64,000 nt of DNA from Meconema thalassinum. Lineage: Eukaryota > Arthropoda > Insecta > Orthoptera > Tettigoniidae. Made by a program: the position numbers and the translations under genes. Shown here piece after piece: positions 63,586 to 64,000 of the stretch. The notes under the pieces are model-generated. The model was given only the letters and a program-made list of their open reading frames with translations, had not been told where the DNA came from and did no database searches. The stretch is taken from assembly GCA_946902985.2 (NCBI GenBank), contig OX336391.1:71835947-71899946 (forward strand), read 5' to 3'. Position 1 is the stretch's first letter; each line of letters starts with the position of its first letter.

Positions 63586-64000
63586 TTCACGGCTAGTCAG
63601 GCAAATCGTGAAGCCAAGAAATTCAAATCACTCAGGCTTAAACTCATGAATTTAGACAAGTCAATTTGGTTCAACAAAATATGTATAGAACTAAACCTCA
63701 CCCCTAAATACGTACCAATTAAAACCGTACCGAACACACCAGCCTCGATCATTTCAACCAAACAAGCCAAAGAGCTTTGGATAAAAAACGAATTAAGATT
63801 TGCGTAAATAAGAAAGCAAAAAATTAACCAACAATTATACGACATTCAATTGCAACTAAGTAATTTCTGGCACGCAGCCCAATGGGACAGCTTCACCGAG
63901 CACCTACATGACACCATCAAAATCAGAGCAACGAGGAAGCATAAAAAGCTAGAAAATAAATTAGGAAAACTAGGAGAAACACAGAACCCTCAATCTAACG
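63565..64000 (+). pseudogene. PLE N-terminal ORF (copy C), cut by the window end
   Basis: MASNTTMFTASQANREAKKF and FNKICIELNLTPKYVPI match copies A and B. A TAA after ELRFA (63805-63807, a Tyr codon in copies A and B) interrupts the frame; homology continues to the last base of the window. Confidence 0.75.

Overview
The window is eukaryotic, AT-rich, and almost entirely transposable-element DNA. I found no operons, Shine-Dalgarno sites, rRNA or intact tRNA genes. The element families (RTE-like and I/Jockey-like LINEs, mariner, Helitron, Penelope-like elements, tRNA-derived SINEs, a Ty3/gypsy element) and their wording point to an arthropod, most likely an insect with a large genome. The species cannot be named from this sequence. 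The only plausible host gene is a C2H2 zinc-finger coding block at 38679-40129 (minus strand), and it carries a frameshift.

Left part (1-3.6 kb): fragments of a repeat family with terminal hairpins, a broken LINE ORF1, a SINE with an 18-bp target-site duplication (TSD), and a tRNA-like remnant. From 3630 to 24683 lies one Ty3/gypsy-type LTR retrotransposon in minus orientation. It has 3.2-kb TGTG...CACA LTRs, a GTTAC TSD on both sides, gag and an aspartic protease, and a pol reduced to two short remnants. Its left LTR is split by two TSD-flanked insertions: a 9.6-kb block (5296-14907, TSD gcaaaaata) and a 2.0-kb LINE (15207-17233, TSD gtggacagtgga). The 9.6-kb block holds an RTE-like LINE and a Helitron-like element. 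The Helitron-like element in turn holds a tandem-repeat-bearing element and a MITE with its own internal satellite. This gives a readable insertion order.

Middle (24.7-42.4 kb): LINE remnants, a second RTE copy (28471-31634, plus), a second tandem-repeat element (33467-35244, minus), a dead mariner (35878-37371), the zinc-finger block, a tRNA-derived SINE and a third tandem-repeat element.

Right (42.4-64 kb): a decayed I/Jockey-superfamily LINE (minus), a 30-bp minisatellite of about 71 copies, a 117-bp satellite of 21 copies, another LINE remnant, and then a cluster of Penelope-like elements (PLEs). One PLE is on the minus strand and two are on the plus strand (the last cut by the window end). 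They are separated by about 720-bp terminal repeats that carry a hammerhead-ribozyme-like core.

The most interesting signals are: (1) a Helitron/Helentron-like family with a covarying 5' hairpin, a 3' palindrome ending in CTAA/CTAG and a variable number of about 294-bp internal repeats loaded with YY1/Pho-like motifs; (2) a conserved H-type pseudoknot and a TGATG start-stop arrangement upstream of the RTE ORF; (3) hammerhead-like cores in every PLE terminal repeat; (4) a gypsy element that kept LTRs, gag and protease but lost nearly all of pol. All comparisons were made by eye; no searches or folding programs were run.
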